Positions 4,360 to 11,087 of a DNA stretch of 13,412 bases are shown here, piece by piece. This DNA comes from Candidatus Shapirobacteria bacterium (lineage in GTDB: Bacteria > Patescibacteriota > Microgenomatia > UBA12405). Position 1 is the first letter of the stretch. Every line of letters starts with the position of its first letter. The DNA is taken from assembly GCA_028700345.1 (NCBI GenBank), contig JAQVSW010000005.1, forward strand, positions 1 through 13,412, in the 5' to 3' direction. The notes below the pieces were generated by a model. It worked only from the letters and a program-made list of their open reading frames with translations. It was not told the DNA's origin and searched no databases. The translations under genes were made by a program, and so were the position numbers.

Positions 4360-6980
4360 AACTTTGGTGGTGTCGTTTAAAAAATATTTTTAAAAGCAAG
4401 AAATTTTGGTATAAATTTTTTTGGGTAATGCTGATTCTTTTTGGAGCGGGTATGGTGATGACTGTTGGTCTTTTTGCTTGGTATTCTAAAGATTTACCTA
4501 GTCCTAGCAAAGTGATTCGCCGAGAAGGTTTTGCTAGTAGAATTTATGATAGAAATGGAGAGATTTTGTATGATCTTTATGAAGATCAAAAACGACAACC
4601 GGTAAATTTCGAGGATTTACCAGATTTTTTAAAACAAGCCACGATTGCAGTTGAGGATAAGGATTTTTATAAACATAAAGGTTTTGACCCTCTAGCGCCT
4701 TTTAGAATTATTAAAAATATTTTTTATTTTAAAAAGTTAACTGGTGGCTCTACTTTAACCCAGCAACTGGTAAAAAATGTTTTACTTACTTCAGAGGTAA
4801 GCATCACTAGAAAAATAAAAGAGTTTATTTTAGCGGTGCAAATTGAGGCTAGATATAGTAAAGATGAAATACTGCTGATGTATTTAAATGAATCTCCTTA
4901 TGGTGGCACAGCCTGGGGAGTAGGGACAGGGGCAGAGCAGTATTTTGGAAAGGCAGTTAAAGATTTGAATTTAGCGGAGTCGGCAATTTTAGCGGGACTG
5001 CCTCAAAGACCCAATGCTTACTCCCCTTTTTCTTCTTCAAAGGCCTATGTATCTAGGACAGAACACGTTTTAGAGAGGATGCTTCAAGACGCTTATATTG
5101 ATCAGGAAACTTACTTAAAAACAGTTGAAGAAGTAAAAAATTATCAATTTTATAGTAATTCGAGTAAGCTTCAAGCTCCTCATTTTGTTTTTTGGATAAA
5201 AGAAATATTGTCGCAAAAATACGGTGAAAATGTAGCAGAAGGTGGTGGTCTTCGAGTGACTACAACCCTGGATTTAGAACTTCAAAACGAGGTTCAAAAA
5301 ATTGTGACAGAAGAAATTGATAAGTCGGAAAAGTTAGAAATAAGCAATGGAGCCGCTGTCGTAGTTGATCCTCGAGATGGTCAGGTACTGGCAATGGTTG
5401 GTTCAAGAGATTATTTCAATGACGAAATCGGAGGACAATTTAACGTAGTGACTCAGGGACTGCGTCAGCCAGGTTCAGCTATCAAACCTATTACTTATTT
5501 ATTGGCTCTTCGAAAGGGTTATTCAGCGGCCTCATTAACAATGGATACTCCAGTTTCTTTTCCGATTCCGGGGCAAAAAGATTACACCCCCCAAAATTAT
5601 ACGGGTAAATTTAATGGACCAATGAGTCTGAGAGACGCCCTGGGAAATTCCATAAATACGATTGCTGTTAAAACTCTAGCTAGAGTCGGAGTAAGTAATA
5701 TGCTTTTACAGGCCTATGAAATGGGTCTTTCTGATTTAGAGCCAACAGAGGAAAATTTAAAGAAATTTGGTTTTGCGGTAACTCTCGGAGGAGCGGAAGT
5801 AAAAATGATTAATTTAGCCTCTGCTTATAGTGCTTTTGCTAATGGCGGAAACCGGGTTGAGGCAGTAGGAATATTGAAAGTAGAAGATAAGGATGGTCGA
5901 ATTTTAGAAGAATTTAATCCAATTAAAGGTAAGCAGGTGATGAGTAGCGGGGAAGCCTTTATTATTTCTGATATTTTGGCAGACAACAATGCTCGGGCTC
6001 TGACTTTTGGAGCGGTGAATAGTTTAGTAATTCCAAATTACAAAGTAGCAGTTAAAACGGGAACTACTAATGAAAAAAAGGATAACTGGACGATTGGCTG
6101 GACGCCAAATTTGCTAGTGAGTGTTTGGGTGGGAAACAATGATGGTACTCCTATGGGGAGAATTGCCTCAGGAGTGTCAGGAGCAGCGCCAATTTGGCGA
6201 AAAATTATGCTTTATACTCTGCCTAAACGAGAAAAAGAAGATTTTAAAATTCCCCCTGGAGTAGTCAATATTTCAGTCGATAAAGTTTCTGGATATGGAG
6301 TTCATGACGAATTTCCTAGTAAAACGGAATATTTTATTGAAGGAACTCAAACTAATATTTTAGATCCGATTCATTTAAGATTAAAAGTGTGCAGAGATAA
6401 GTTTGGTTTGGCGACGCCCGAAGATGTGGCGAATGGTAATTACGACTTGAAAGAATATTTTAACTTTAAGGAAGAAGATCCTGTCAGTAAAGATGGACGA
6501 AATCGATGGCAAGAAGGGATTGATAGCTGGATAAATCAACAAAGTGATAAGGATAAATATTTTCCACCCCAGTCTTATTGTCGAGATGATGGGTCGGTGG
6601 GTGTAAATTTTGATAGCCCAGGAGACCGCTCCACCCAAGGAAATAATGTAGAAGTGAAAATTAGCACCACTTCTCTTAAAAAAATTACTGAAGTAAAATT
6701 GTGGGTTGATAATAATGAAGTTAAAAAATGGACAGAGAGACCATTTGAAGGTATTTTTAACTTAGCTAATGGGCCACATCGCTTAAAAATTAGAGCTGTC
6801 GATAAGGATGGGGCTAGTGGTGAAAAAGAGATTCAAATAGGGGTTAATGTACCTTGGGACTGGTCCCCTAGCCCGACTCCAACGATAACACCAACATTGG
6901 CTCCGACTTTGGCTCCAACTCAAACACCGACCTTGATTCCTAGCTTGGTACCGACAATAACAGGAATAGGTTTGACTTAG
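4356..6980 (+). CDS. Class A penicillin-binding protein (PBP1A-type glycosyltransferase/transpeptidase)
   Basis: Bifunctional peptidoglycan synthase of 874 aa, anchored by an N-terminal transmembrane helix (about 20-43). The GT51 domain has EDKDFYKHKGF (E100 as the likely catalytic Glu), GGSTLTQQLVKN (130-141) and the LNESPYGG block (177-184). The transpeptidase domain (about 330-625) has S374-x-x-K377 (GSAIKPITY), S432-I-N434 and K567-T-G569, so the penicillin-binding triad is intact. A C-terminal extension holds an Ig-like beta domain (about 764-832, VEVKISTTSLKKITEVKLWVD onward) and a Thr/Pro-rich tail (838-868), probably extracellular and wall-associated. Its ATG overlaps the 39-aa gene by 4 bp. 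It converges on pheT with 80 bp between and no clear terminator. Confidence 0.96.
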   Translation: MKLWWCRLKNIFKSKKFWYKFFWVMLILFGAGMVMTVGLFAWYSKDLPSPSKVIRREGFASRIYDRNGEILYDLYEDQKRQPVNFEDLPDFLKQATIAVEDKDFYKHKGFDPLAPFRIIKNIFYFKKLTGGSTLTQQLVKNVLLTSEVSITRKIKEFILAVQIEARYSKDEILLMYLNESPYGGTAWGVGTGAEQYFGKAVKDLNLAESAILAGLPQRPNAYSPFSSSKAYVSRTEHVLERMLQDAYIDQETYLKTVEEVKNYQFYSNSSKLQAPHFVFWIKEILSQKYGENVAEGGGLRVTTTLDLELQNEVQKIVTEEIDKSEKLEISNGAAVVVDPRDGQVLAMVGSRDYFNDEIGGQFNVVTQGLRQPGSAIKPITYLLALRKGYSAASLTMDTPVSFPIPGQKDYTPQNYTGKFNGPMSLRDALGNSINTIAVKTLARVGVSNMLLQAYEMGLSDLEPTEENLKKFGFAVTLGGAEVKMINLASAYSAFANGGNRVEAVGILKVEDKDGRILEEFNPIKGKQVMSSGEAFIISDILADNNARALTFGAVNSLVIPNYKVAVKTGTTNEKKDNWTIGWTPNLLVSVWVGNNDGTPMGRIASGVSGAAPIWRKIMLYTLPKREKEDFKIPPGVVNISVDKVSGYGVHDEFPSKTEYFIEGTQTNILDPIHLRLKVCRDKFGLATPEDVANGNYDLKEYFNFKEEDPVSKDGRNRWQEGIDSWINQQSDKDKYFPPQSYCRDDGSVGVNFDSPGDRSTQGNNVEVKISTTSLKKITEVKLWVDNNEVKKWTERPFEGIFNLANGPHRLKIRAVDKDGASGEKEIQIGVNVPWDWSPSPTPTITPTLAPTLAPTQTPTLIPSLVPTITGIGLT

Positions 6981-7060
6981 ATTGATATATAAATATAGCC
7001 AAAGATACCAATTAATTTAAATTGATATATATGTTAGCAGATAGATATAGAAAGTGCTGA
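6981..7060. repeat. Convergent intergenic spacer with an 11-bp direct repeat
   Basis: attgatatata occurs at 6981-6991 and again at 7021-7031, 40 bp apart. The spacer lies between the convergent PBP gene (plus) and pheT (minus). No GC-rich hairpin followed by a T-run was found, so how either transcript ends here is not apparent. Confidence 0.4.
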
Positions 7061-8860
7061 CTAAAGAAGATTGAAGGTGGAGAGATGGATTTTTTTGGCA
7101 GTTTTATCATCACAATTGTAGTAGGAAACACGGAAGGTATATCGGTTTTTATAGACATCAATAATTTCTATCGACCAAAGGATTTTAGGATTAATTTTGG
7201 TGGAATATTCTTTGATAAGATCTAGAGGATCACGAGGAGAGTCAAGATTTAAATTGGCATCGAGAGTAATAATTTGTGAAGTTAACTCAATAGCTTTTGA
7301 ATCTGAGAAAGTAGGAAGATATTTTTTGGGTTTGGGTAAATCATCTAAGATAATTTCAGTAAAATTCGAATCAACCCCTCTACCCTTCGGGTATCTCCCC
7401 TTGACAGGGGCGACTAAATTAAGGTCTGATTCTAGTTTTTGTGAGTCATAATGATAGATCGCTAGGGCGTTTTGTTCTAAATACTGGCCATTTTTTTGGA
7501 AATAAATTTTCCCAATTTCGAAAAATTGAGGGGCTGGTAATTTAAAACGCCGATACTGATCGAGTTGAGTTTTAAGAGACTGAATGAGGCTTTGACGCAG
7601 AACTGGGTAATCAGAATTAATTGAGTTTTGGGTAAAAATAGCGTTTTTATCTAGGGGTGTTTTAACTAGGGGCCAGGAGCGGATTTCGTCATAACCCAAA
7701 GCTAGTAACTGATCTTTAAGGTTTTCAATTAAGTATAGAATTGGTGGAGTGATATCGGGGAGGGTTTGGGAATCGACTGGAGTGTCAATTGGAATTTTAT
7801 AATAGCCATAAAAACGAATTACTTCTTCAATTAAATCCTCAGATAAATTTAAATCTTTACGAAGAGAAGGAGGAGAGATTAAGAGACTAGATTTGAGATT
7901 TTTGATAATAGAACAACCAAGATGTTTTAAGACATCAAGAGAAAAATCAGTGGGAATATTGATACCAGCATAAGAGGCGGGTGAAGAGGGATCAAATTCT
8001 ATAGTAATTTTAGATGGTACTTTGGGGTAAATGTCTAGTAGTTGACTACTGATGATGGCCCCGCAGTGAGTAATTAATAGGGATAATAGATGAGAAAAGG
8101 CGAGAGGAATAGTCTGGGTGTCCAGTTCTTTGTCTAAACGTATTGAAGCCTCAGTAATAGTTTTAAGGGAGCGGGAGTCAGACCTAACTCGAGAGGGGTT
8201 ATAGATGGCCATTTCCAGAATGGAATCAGTCGTATTTAAATCGATACTAGAATTCTCACTTCCAATAAAAGATAGAGATAAGACTTTTTGGGAATCAGTA
8301 ATTAAAAGATTCTTTGGGGATAATTTAATTTTGCTACCGTCAAGAGAAGTAAATTCACTGTAATTTTGGTTGTTTTCCCAAATTAGCTCCGAACTTTTTT
8401 TAAGATCAAAGGCATGACAGGGGATCCCCCACTGAAGCATGACATAGTTGGTGAGATCAACGAGCGTATTAATTGAATTGATATCGTGTAATTTAAGAAA
8501 TTTAATAAGCCAAGAGGGAGAAGGTGAATTTTTAAGATTGGAAATTTTGGTGGCTTGAATTCGATAGACATCAGGGGAATTGATGGTAATAGGAATTGAA
8601 GATTCGGAAAATTGGAATGATTTTATTTCTGGAATTTGTAAATCTAAATTATAAAAAGTGGCCAATTCTCTGGCAATACCGTAGTAACTTAGGCAATCAG
8701 CTCGATTGGAACGTATTTCTAAATCTAAAACAATTTCACTGTCAATTTCCTCAAAACCAGAAACAAAATGACCAATTTGAGTTAAATTATCGCGGACAGA
8801 TTTGGCATCATCTTTTAAATCCGGCAACCATTTTTTTATTTCTGAGTAGATTATTTTCAT
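7061..8860 (-). CDS. pheT: Phenylalanyl-tRNA synthetase beta subunit, compact form
   Basis: Beta chain of the alpha2-beta2 enzyme that charges tRNA-Phe. At 599 aa it is about 200 shorter than E. coli PheT. The N-terminal B1 domain runs directly from HFVSGFEEID (31-40) to VLDLEIRSNRADCLSYYGIARE (44-65), so the tRNA/OB-fold B2 domain (about 110 aa) is absent. The B3/B4 region is present with VDLTNYVMLQWGIPCHAFD (134-152). B5 is about 283-357, with PSLRKDLNLSEDLIEEVIRFYGY. The catalytic-like core follows. The C-terminus (about 555-599, IEIIDVYKNRYTFRVSYYN) looks like a reduced FDX-ACB anticodon-binding domain. Residues 483-497 are encoded by a GC-rich double-hairpin repeat. The ATG overlaps the pheS stop as ATGA. 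Confidence 0.95.
   Translation of the reverse strand: MKIIYSEIKKWLPDLKDDAKSVRDNLTQIGHFVSGFEEIDSEIVLDLEIRSNRADCLSYYGIARELATFYNLDLQIPEIKSFQFSESSIPITINSPDVYRIQATKISNLKNSPSPSWLIKFLKLHDINSINTLVDLTNYVMLQWGIPCHAFDLKKSSELIWENNQNYSEFTSLDGSKIKLSPKNLLITDSQKVLSLSFIGSENSSIDLNTTDSILEMAIYNPSRVRSDSRSLKTITEASIRLDKELDTQTIPLAFSHLLSLLITHCGAIISSQLLDIYPKVPSKITIEFDPSSPASYAGINIPTDFSLDVLKHLGCSIIKNLKSSLLISPPSLRKDLNLSEDLIEEVIRFYGYYKIPIDTPVDSQTLPDITPPILYLIENLKDQLLALGYDEIRSWPLVKTPLDKNAIFTQNSINSDYPVLRQSLIQSLKTQLDQYRRFKLPAPQFFEIGKIYFQKNGQYLEQNALAIYHYDSQKLESDLNLVAPVKGRYPKGRGVDSNFTEIILDDLPKPKKYLPTFSDSKAIELTSQIITLDANLNLDSPRDPLDLIKEYSTKINPKILWSIEIIDVYKNRYTFRVSYYNCDDKTAKKIHLSTFNLL
7371..7413. repeat. GC-rich palindromic element embedded in frame in pheT
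   Basis: In an AT-rich gene, this 43-bp stretch is strikingly GC-rich and structured. Hairpin 1 is TACCC-TTC-GGGTA (7381-7393); hairpin 2 is CCCCT-TGAC-AGGGG (7397-7410). A further CCCCT at 7375-7379 could pair with the same AGGGG to enclose hairpin 1. It encodes VAPVKGRYPKGRGVD (PheT 483-497), rich in Gly, Pro, Arg and Lys and unlike its surroundings. From memory it resembles palindromic repeats usually seen between genes. Insertion as an in-frame mobile element is inferred. Confidence 0.65.
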
Positions 8861-9852
8861 AAGTGGTTTGGTTTATAAGCTAGATTGCCGCCGAGAAGAG
8901 TTCTGATATCTTTAATGTTATATTTGGCCATTACCCAGCGATCAAGGCCGAGACCAAAGGCAAAGCCGCGCCAAAGATGGGGATCAATTCCCGCCATTTT
9001 TAAAACTTTGGGATGGATAATTCCGGCTCCACCCATTTCAATCCAGCCAGCCCCTTTACAGATAGCACAGCCCTGACCCTGACAATTGAAACATTGCATA
9101 TCGGGACCGACTCCAGGTTCAACTTCGGGATAGTATTTATTTCGAAAACGAATAATGACATTGGGGCCATAGAGAGTTTTAAAAAGTAAATTTATAGTAC
9201 CGAAGAGATCTTTTAGGGTGATATTTTTATCGACAACAACGCCTTGATAATGATGAAAAATGAAGTGGTTGCTTTTGTTTACTTTTTCATTGCGATAAAC
9301 ACGGCTAGGAAAGGCGACCTTAAAAGGCGGTTTTTCCTGAGAAAGAAGTCGAGCTTCTATTGAGGATCCTTGGGTTCGAAGTAATAATTCGGGTTCTTTA
9401 ATATAAATAGTATCTTGCATTTCTCTGGCAGGGTGACTTGGAGGGACATTTAAGCGCTGAAAACAATACTCGTCACTTTCAATCTCGGGACCATCGTAAA
9501 AAGAGAAACCAAGTTTTTTAAAGACTTCGTTTAATTGACGTTCGGTTTGAGTAATGGGGTGAAGATGACCTACCTTTGGAAGAGAGAAAGAATTTACAAT
9601 CTTCAATTTACAATTGTCAATTTTGGGAAGATTTGTTGATTTATTGGCAATTAATATTTCGACTTCTTTTTTGAGCTTGTTTAGTTGTTGACCGTATTTA
9701 TGCGGATTTTCAGCTTTTCTAATTTCAGAAAAAAGTTGATTGATTAAACCTGAGCGGCCTAGAAGTTCTATCCGAATATTTTCTAATTCAGCCGATGTAT
9801 TGGCAGAATTAATTTTATTTTTAGATTCAATTAATATTTGATTAAGGTTCAT
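8857..9852 (-). CDS. pheS: Phenylalanyl-tRNA synthetase alpha subunit
   Basis: Catalytic chain of Phe-tRNA synthetase (331 aa; class II). A helical N-terminal arm (about 1-70) for tRNA binding is followed by the catalytic domain. HPITQTERQLNEVFKKLGF starts at 98, motif-2 region VYRNEKVNKSNHFIFHHYQG spans 185-204, and the Phe-binding/motif-3 part GFAFGLGLDRWVMAKY spans 296-311. A CxxC pair set (C254, C257, C262, C265) just before GAGWIEMGGAGIIHP looks like a zinc-knuckle insert found in part of the family. The linker contains KIDNCKLKIVN (77-87), encoded by an intergenic-type repeat. It precedes pheT with a 4-bp overlap. A terminator and a separate promoter-like box lie upstream, so pheST may be transcribed apart from thrS-rplT. 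Confidence 0.96.
   Translation of the reverse strand: MNLNQILIESKNKINSANTSAELENIRIELLGRSGLINQLFSEIRKAENPHKYGQQLNKLKKEVEILIANKSTNLPKIDNCKLKIVNSFSLPKVGHLHPITQTERQLNEVFKKLGFSFYDGPEIESDEYCFQRLNVPPSHPAREMQDTIYIKEPELLLRTQGSSIEARLLSQEKPPFKVAFPSRVYRNEKVNKSNHFIFHHYQGVVVDKNITLKDLFGTINLLFKTLYGPNVIIRFRNKYYPEVEPGVGPDMQCFNCQGQGCAICKGAGWIEMGGAGIIHPKVLKMAGIDPHLWRGFAFGLGLDRWVMAKYNIKDIRTLLGGNLAYKPNHL
9591..9625. repeat. AT-rich repeat segment embedded in frame in pheS
   Basis: The coding strand here repeats ATTGTAAATT twice within 25 bp and contains a near-palindrome, AATTtACAATTGTcAATT on the plus strand. It encodes KIDNCKLKIVN in the linker between the tRNA-binding arm and the catalytic domain. Repeats of this wording are, from memory, typical intergenic filler in Microgenomates genomes. 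The low complexity fits a captured repeat, but native coding of a Lys/Ile-rich linker cannot be excluded. Confidence 0.45.
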
Positions 9853-9866
9853 TTTTATTATTTTTT

Positions 9867-9896
9867 TGTAGAGACGTGATTAATCACGTCTCTACA
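9867..9896. repeat. Perfect 30-bp palindrome in the pheS leader, REP-like ends
   Basis: Fifteen bases (TGTAGAGACGTGATT) followed by their exact reverse complement. It begins TGTAG and ends CTACA, the same ends as the REP hairpins at 1502-2222, but here GTAG is present on both sides. It stands 14 nt before the pheS ATG and just after a promoter-like box, so the pheS mRNA would start with or near this hairpin. It may be a symmetric member of the REP family, or a structure that controls pheST. Confidence 0.75.
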
Positions 9897-9899
9897 GTG

Positions 9900-9908
9900 A
9901 TTTTAACA
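9900..9908 (-). promoter_or_regulatory. Putative extended -10 for pheST
   Basis: The minus strand reads TGTTAAAATCACTGTAG: TGn plus TAAAAT (5/6), starting right after the T-run of the rplT terminator. Transcription would begin near 9893, inside the 30-bp palindrome, giving a leader of about 40 nt. This would be the only promoter in the window not placed against its start codon. No -35 is apparent. Confidence 0.4.
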
Positions 9909-9909
9909 A

Positions 9910-9934
9910 AAAACCCGCCTCTTCGGCGGGTTTT
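9910..9934 (-). terminator. Rho-independent terminator after rplT
   Basis: Stem CCCGCC (9914-9919), loop of 5 nt, stem GGCGGG (9925-9930). AAAA/TTTT flanks lengthen the pairing to about 10 bp. Read on the minus strand it is followed by TTTTTTGTTAAAA; the plus strand also has a T-rich exit, so it could act in both directions. It lies 26 bp beyond the rplT stop and separates thrS-infC-rpmI-rplT from pheS-pheT. Confidence 0.9.
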
Positions 9935-9959
9935 ATTTTATAAATAATTTATTTCCCGC

Positions 9960-10301
9960 TTATTTTAATGAAGTAAATATAGATTTAAAAGTGGCGGAGT
10001 CGTTAATGGCAATTTCAGATAGCATTTTACGATTCAATTCAATTTTATTATCTTTTAATTTTTTGATAAAGACAGAGTAACTAGTTGAAAAAGGACGAAG
10101 AGCGGCATTAATTCTGACTATCCAAATCTTTCTAATATCGCGACGACGAATTCGACGACCATTAAAGGCATATTGACCAGCATGTAAGACGGCTTCTGAG
10201 GCGACTTTGTAGCGCTTACTTCGAGTCATCCAATAACCCTTGGCTTGTTTTAAGATTTTTTTGTGAGCTTTGCGTCTGACGGTTCCAGTTTTTACTCTCA
10301 T
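9960..10301 (-). CDS. rplT: 50S ribosomal protein L20 (bL20)
   Basis: Early-assembly large-subunit protein that binds 23S rRNA; in E. coli it also represses its own operon. The 113-aa product matches the family along its length. A basic extended N-terminus (MRVKTGTVRRKAHKKILKQAKGYW) is followed by RSKRYKVASEAVLHAGQYAFNGRRIRRRDIRKIWIVRINAA and a globular C-terminal part (FIKKLKDNKIELNRKMLSEIA). It is the last gene before a strong terminator. The 46-bp gap before it contains a tandem repeat and no Shine-Dalgarno sequence. Confidence 0.97.
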   Translation of the reverse strand: MRVKTGTVRRKAHKKILKQAKGYWMTRSKRYKVASEAVLHAGQYAFNGRRIRRRDIRKIWIVRINAALRPFSTSYSVFIKKLKDNKIELNRKMLSEIAINDSATFKSIFTSLK

Positions 10302-10350
10302 AATTAGATAAATAGTTTAATAGATAATTAGTTTATTAGATAAATAGTTA
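10302..10350 (-). repeat. Three imperfect tandem repeats (about 16 bp) between rpmI and rplT
   Basis: On the plus strand the units are aattagataaatagttta (10302-10319), atagataattagttt (10320-10334) and attagataaatagtta (10335-10350). The 14-mer attagataaatagt is exact at 10303-10316 and 10335-10348. It fills the only real gap inside the thrS-rplT run and ends against the rplT ATG. It has no stable stem, and could be slippage-derived filler or an unstructured translation-initiation region. Confidence 0.55.
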
Positions 10351-10557
10351 TTTTTTGCCTAAAAGTTTTTTAATTTTGGTAGCTAGGCGGCCAGTTACAA
10401 CCTTTTTGCCTTTAAGACGACGTAATTGTTTTTTAGATTTTTTACGACGAAGATGACGTTTAAAAGAGGTTTCTCGCATGACTTTACCGTTTTTGGTGAC
10501 GGTAAAGCGATTGCTAACTGATTTTTTTACTTTATGTTTTTTACTTGCTTTTTCCAT
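10348..10557 (-). CDS. rpmI: 50S ribosomal protein L35 (bL35)
   Basis: Small, very basic large-subunit protein of 69 aa, close to the family length of about 65. Family features are KVKKSVSNRFTVTKNGKVMRETSFKRHLRRKKSKKQLRRLKG, corresponding to KTHKgaaKRFkvTgtGKvkr...HlltkKs.krkR.Lr. The ATG starts one base after the infC stop, so translation is probably coupled. It sits between infC and rplT, the canonical IF3-L35-L20 trio. Confidence 0.95.
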   Translation of the reverse strand: MEKASKKHKVKKSVSNRFTVTKNGKVMRETSFKRHLRRKKSKKQLRRLKGKKVVTGRLATKIKKLLGKK

Positions 10558-10558
10558 A

Positions 10559-11083
10559 TTATTTTTTTGGTTTTTTGACTGGAGTAAAAGTAATTAGAAG
10601 TCTTTTGCCAATCAATTTAGGAGTGCCCTCAGGGGCGGAAAACTCAGCCAGATCATTTTTAAACCTTTCGACCAGCTGATGACCGAATTCAGGTTTTTGA
10701 ATTTGGCGACCTAGGAATTTTATACTTAATTTTACTTTATTTCCAGTAGTTAAAAATTCTTTACTTTTTTTAACTCTAGTATCATAATCTCCCTGGCCAA
10801 TAAAGGGAGTCATTTGAATTTCTTTGGTTTCTCCACCTTTGAGACCTTTTTTTTCAGCCTTGGCTTTTTTAGCTTCTTGATATTTAAATTTTGAGAATTC
10901 AATTAGTTTGACAACAGGTGGCTTGGCAGAGCCGGAAATTTCCACCAAATCAAGGCCGGATTCTTGGGAAAGCTTAATAGCCTCAGACAGAGATAAAACA
11001 TCTATTTGTTTACCATCTTCGTCTAAAAGACGGAGAGTCGGAGCAGTAATTTGACGATTTATTCTGTAATACTTTTGAGCCAT
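10559..11083 (-). CDS. infC: Translation initiation factor IF-3
   Basis: Binds the 30S subunit, prevents premature 50S joining and monitors start-codon pairing. The 174-aa product has the N-terminal domain YYRINRQITAPTLRLLDEDGKQIDVLSLSEAIKLSQESGLDLVEIS (5-50), KPPVVKLIEFSKFKYQEAKKAKA (54-76) leading into the basic linker helix, and the C-terminal domain KEIQMTPFIGQGDYDTRVKKSKEFL onward. The start is ATG, unlike the E. coli AUU that permits autoregulation. It lies 4 bp after the thrS stop. An extended -10-like box overlaps the end of thrS and could give infC its own leaderless transcript. Confidence 0.97.
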   Translation of the reverse strand: MAQKYYRINRQITAPTLRLLDEDGKQIDVLSLSEAIKLSQESGLDLVEISGSAKPPVVKLIEFSKFKYQEAKKAKAEKKGLKGGETKEIQMTPFIGQGDYDTRVKKSKEFLTTGNKVKLSIKFLGRQIQKPEFGHQLVERFKNDLAEFSAPEGTPKLIGKRLLITFTPVKKPKK

Positions 11084-11087
11084 TAGC

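Noticed and set aside
4310..4510. Minus-strand 66-aa ORF overlapping the PBP start
   Set aside because: It lies antisense to the PBP N-terminus and the 39-aa gene and has no recognisable motif.
6381..6638. Minus-strand 85-aa hydrophobic ORF
   Set aside because: It is antisense to the PBP C-terminal region with no start context or family resemblance.
7197..7451. Plus-strand 84-aa ORF across the GC-rich element in pheT
   Set aside because: It is a shadow of pheT opened by the repeat; the pheT frame is uninterrupted and conserved on both sides.
1227..8859. UGA recoded as glycine, as in some CPR lineages
   Set aside because: rpmF, pheS and the 39-aa gene end at TGA exactly where the family ends or overlaps the next start, so TGA is a stop.
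10559..10561. Frameshift or fusion between infC and rpmI
   Set aside because: The 1-bp gap between stop and start is ordinary operon packing; both proteins have full family lengths.
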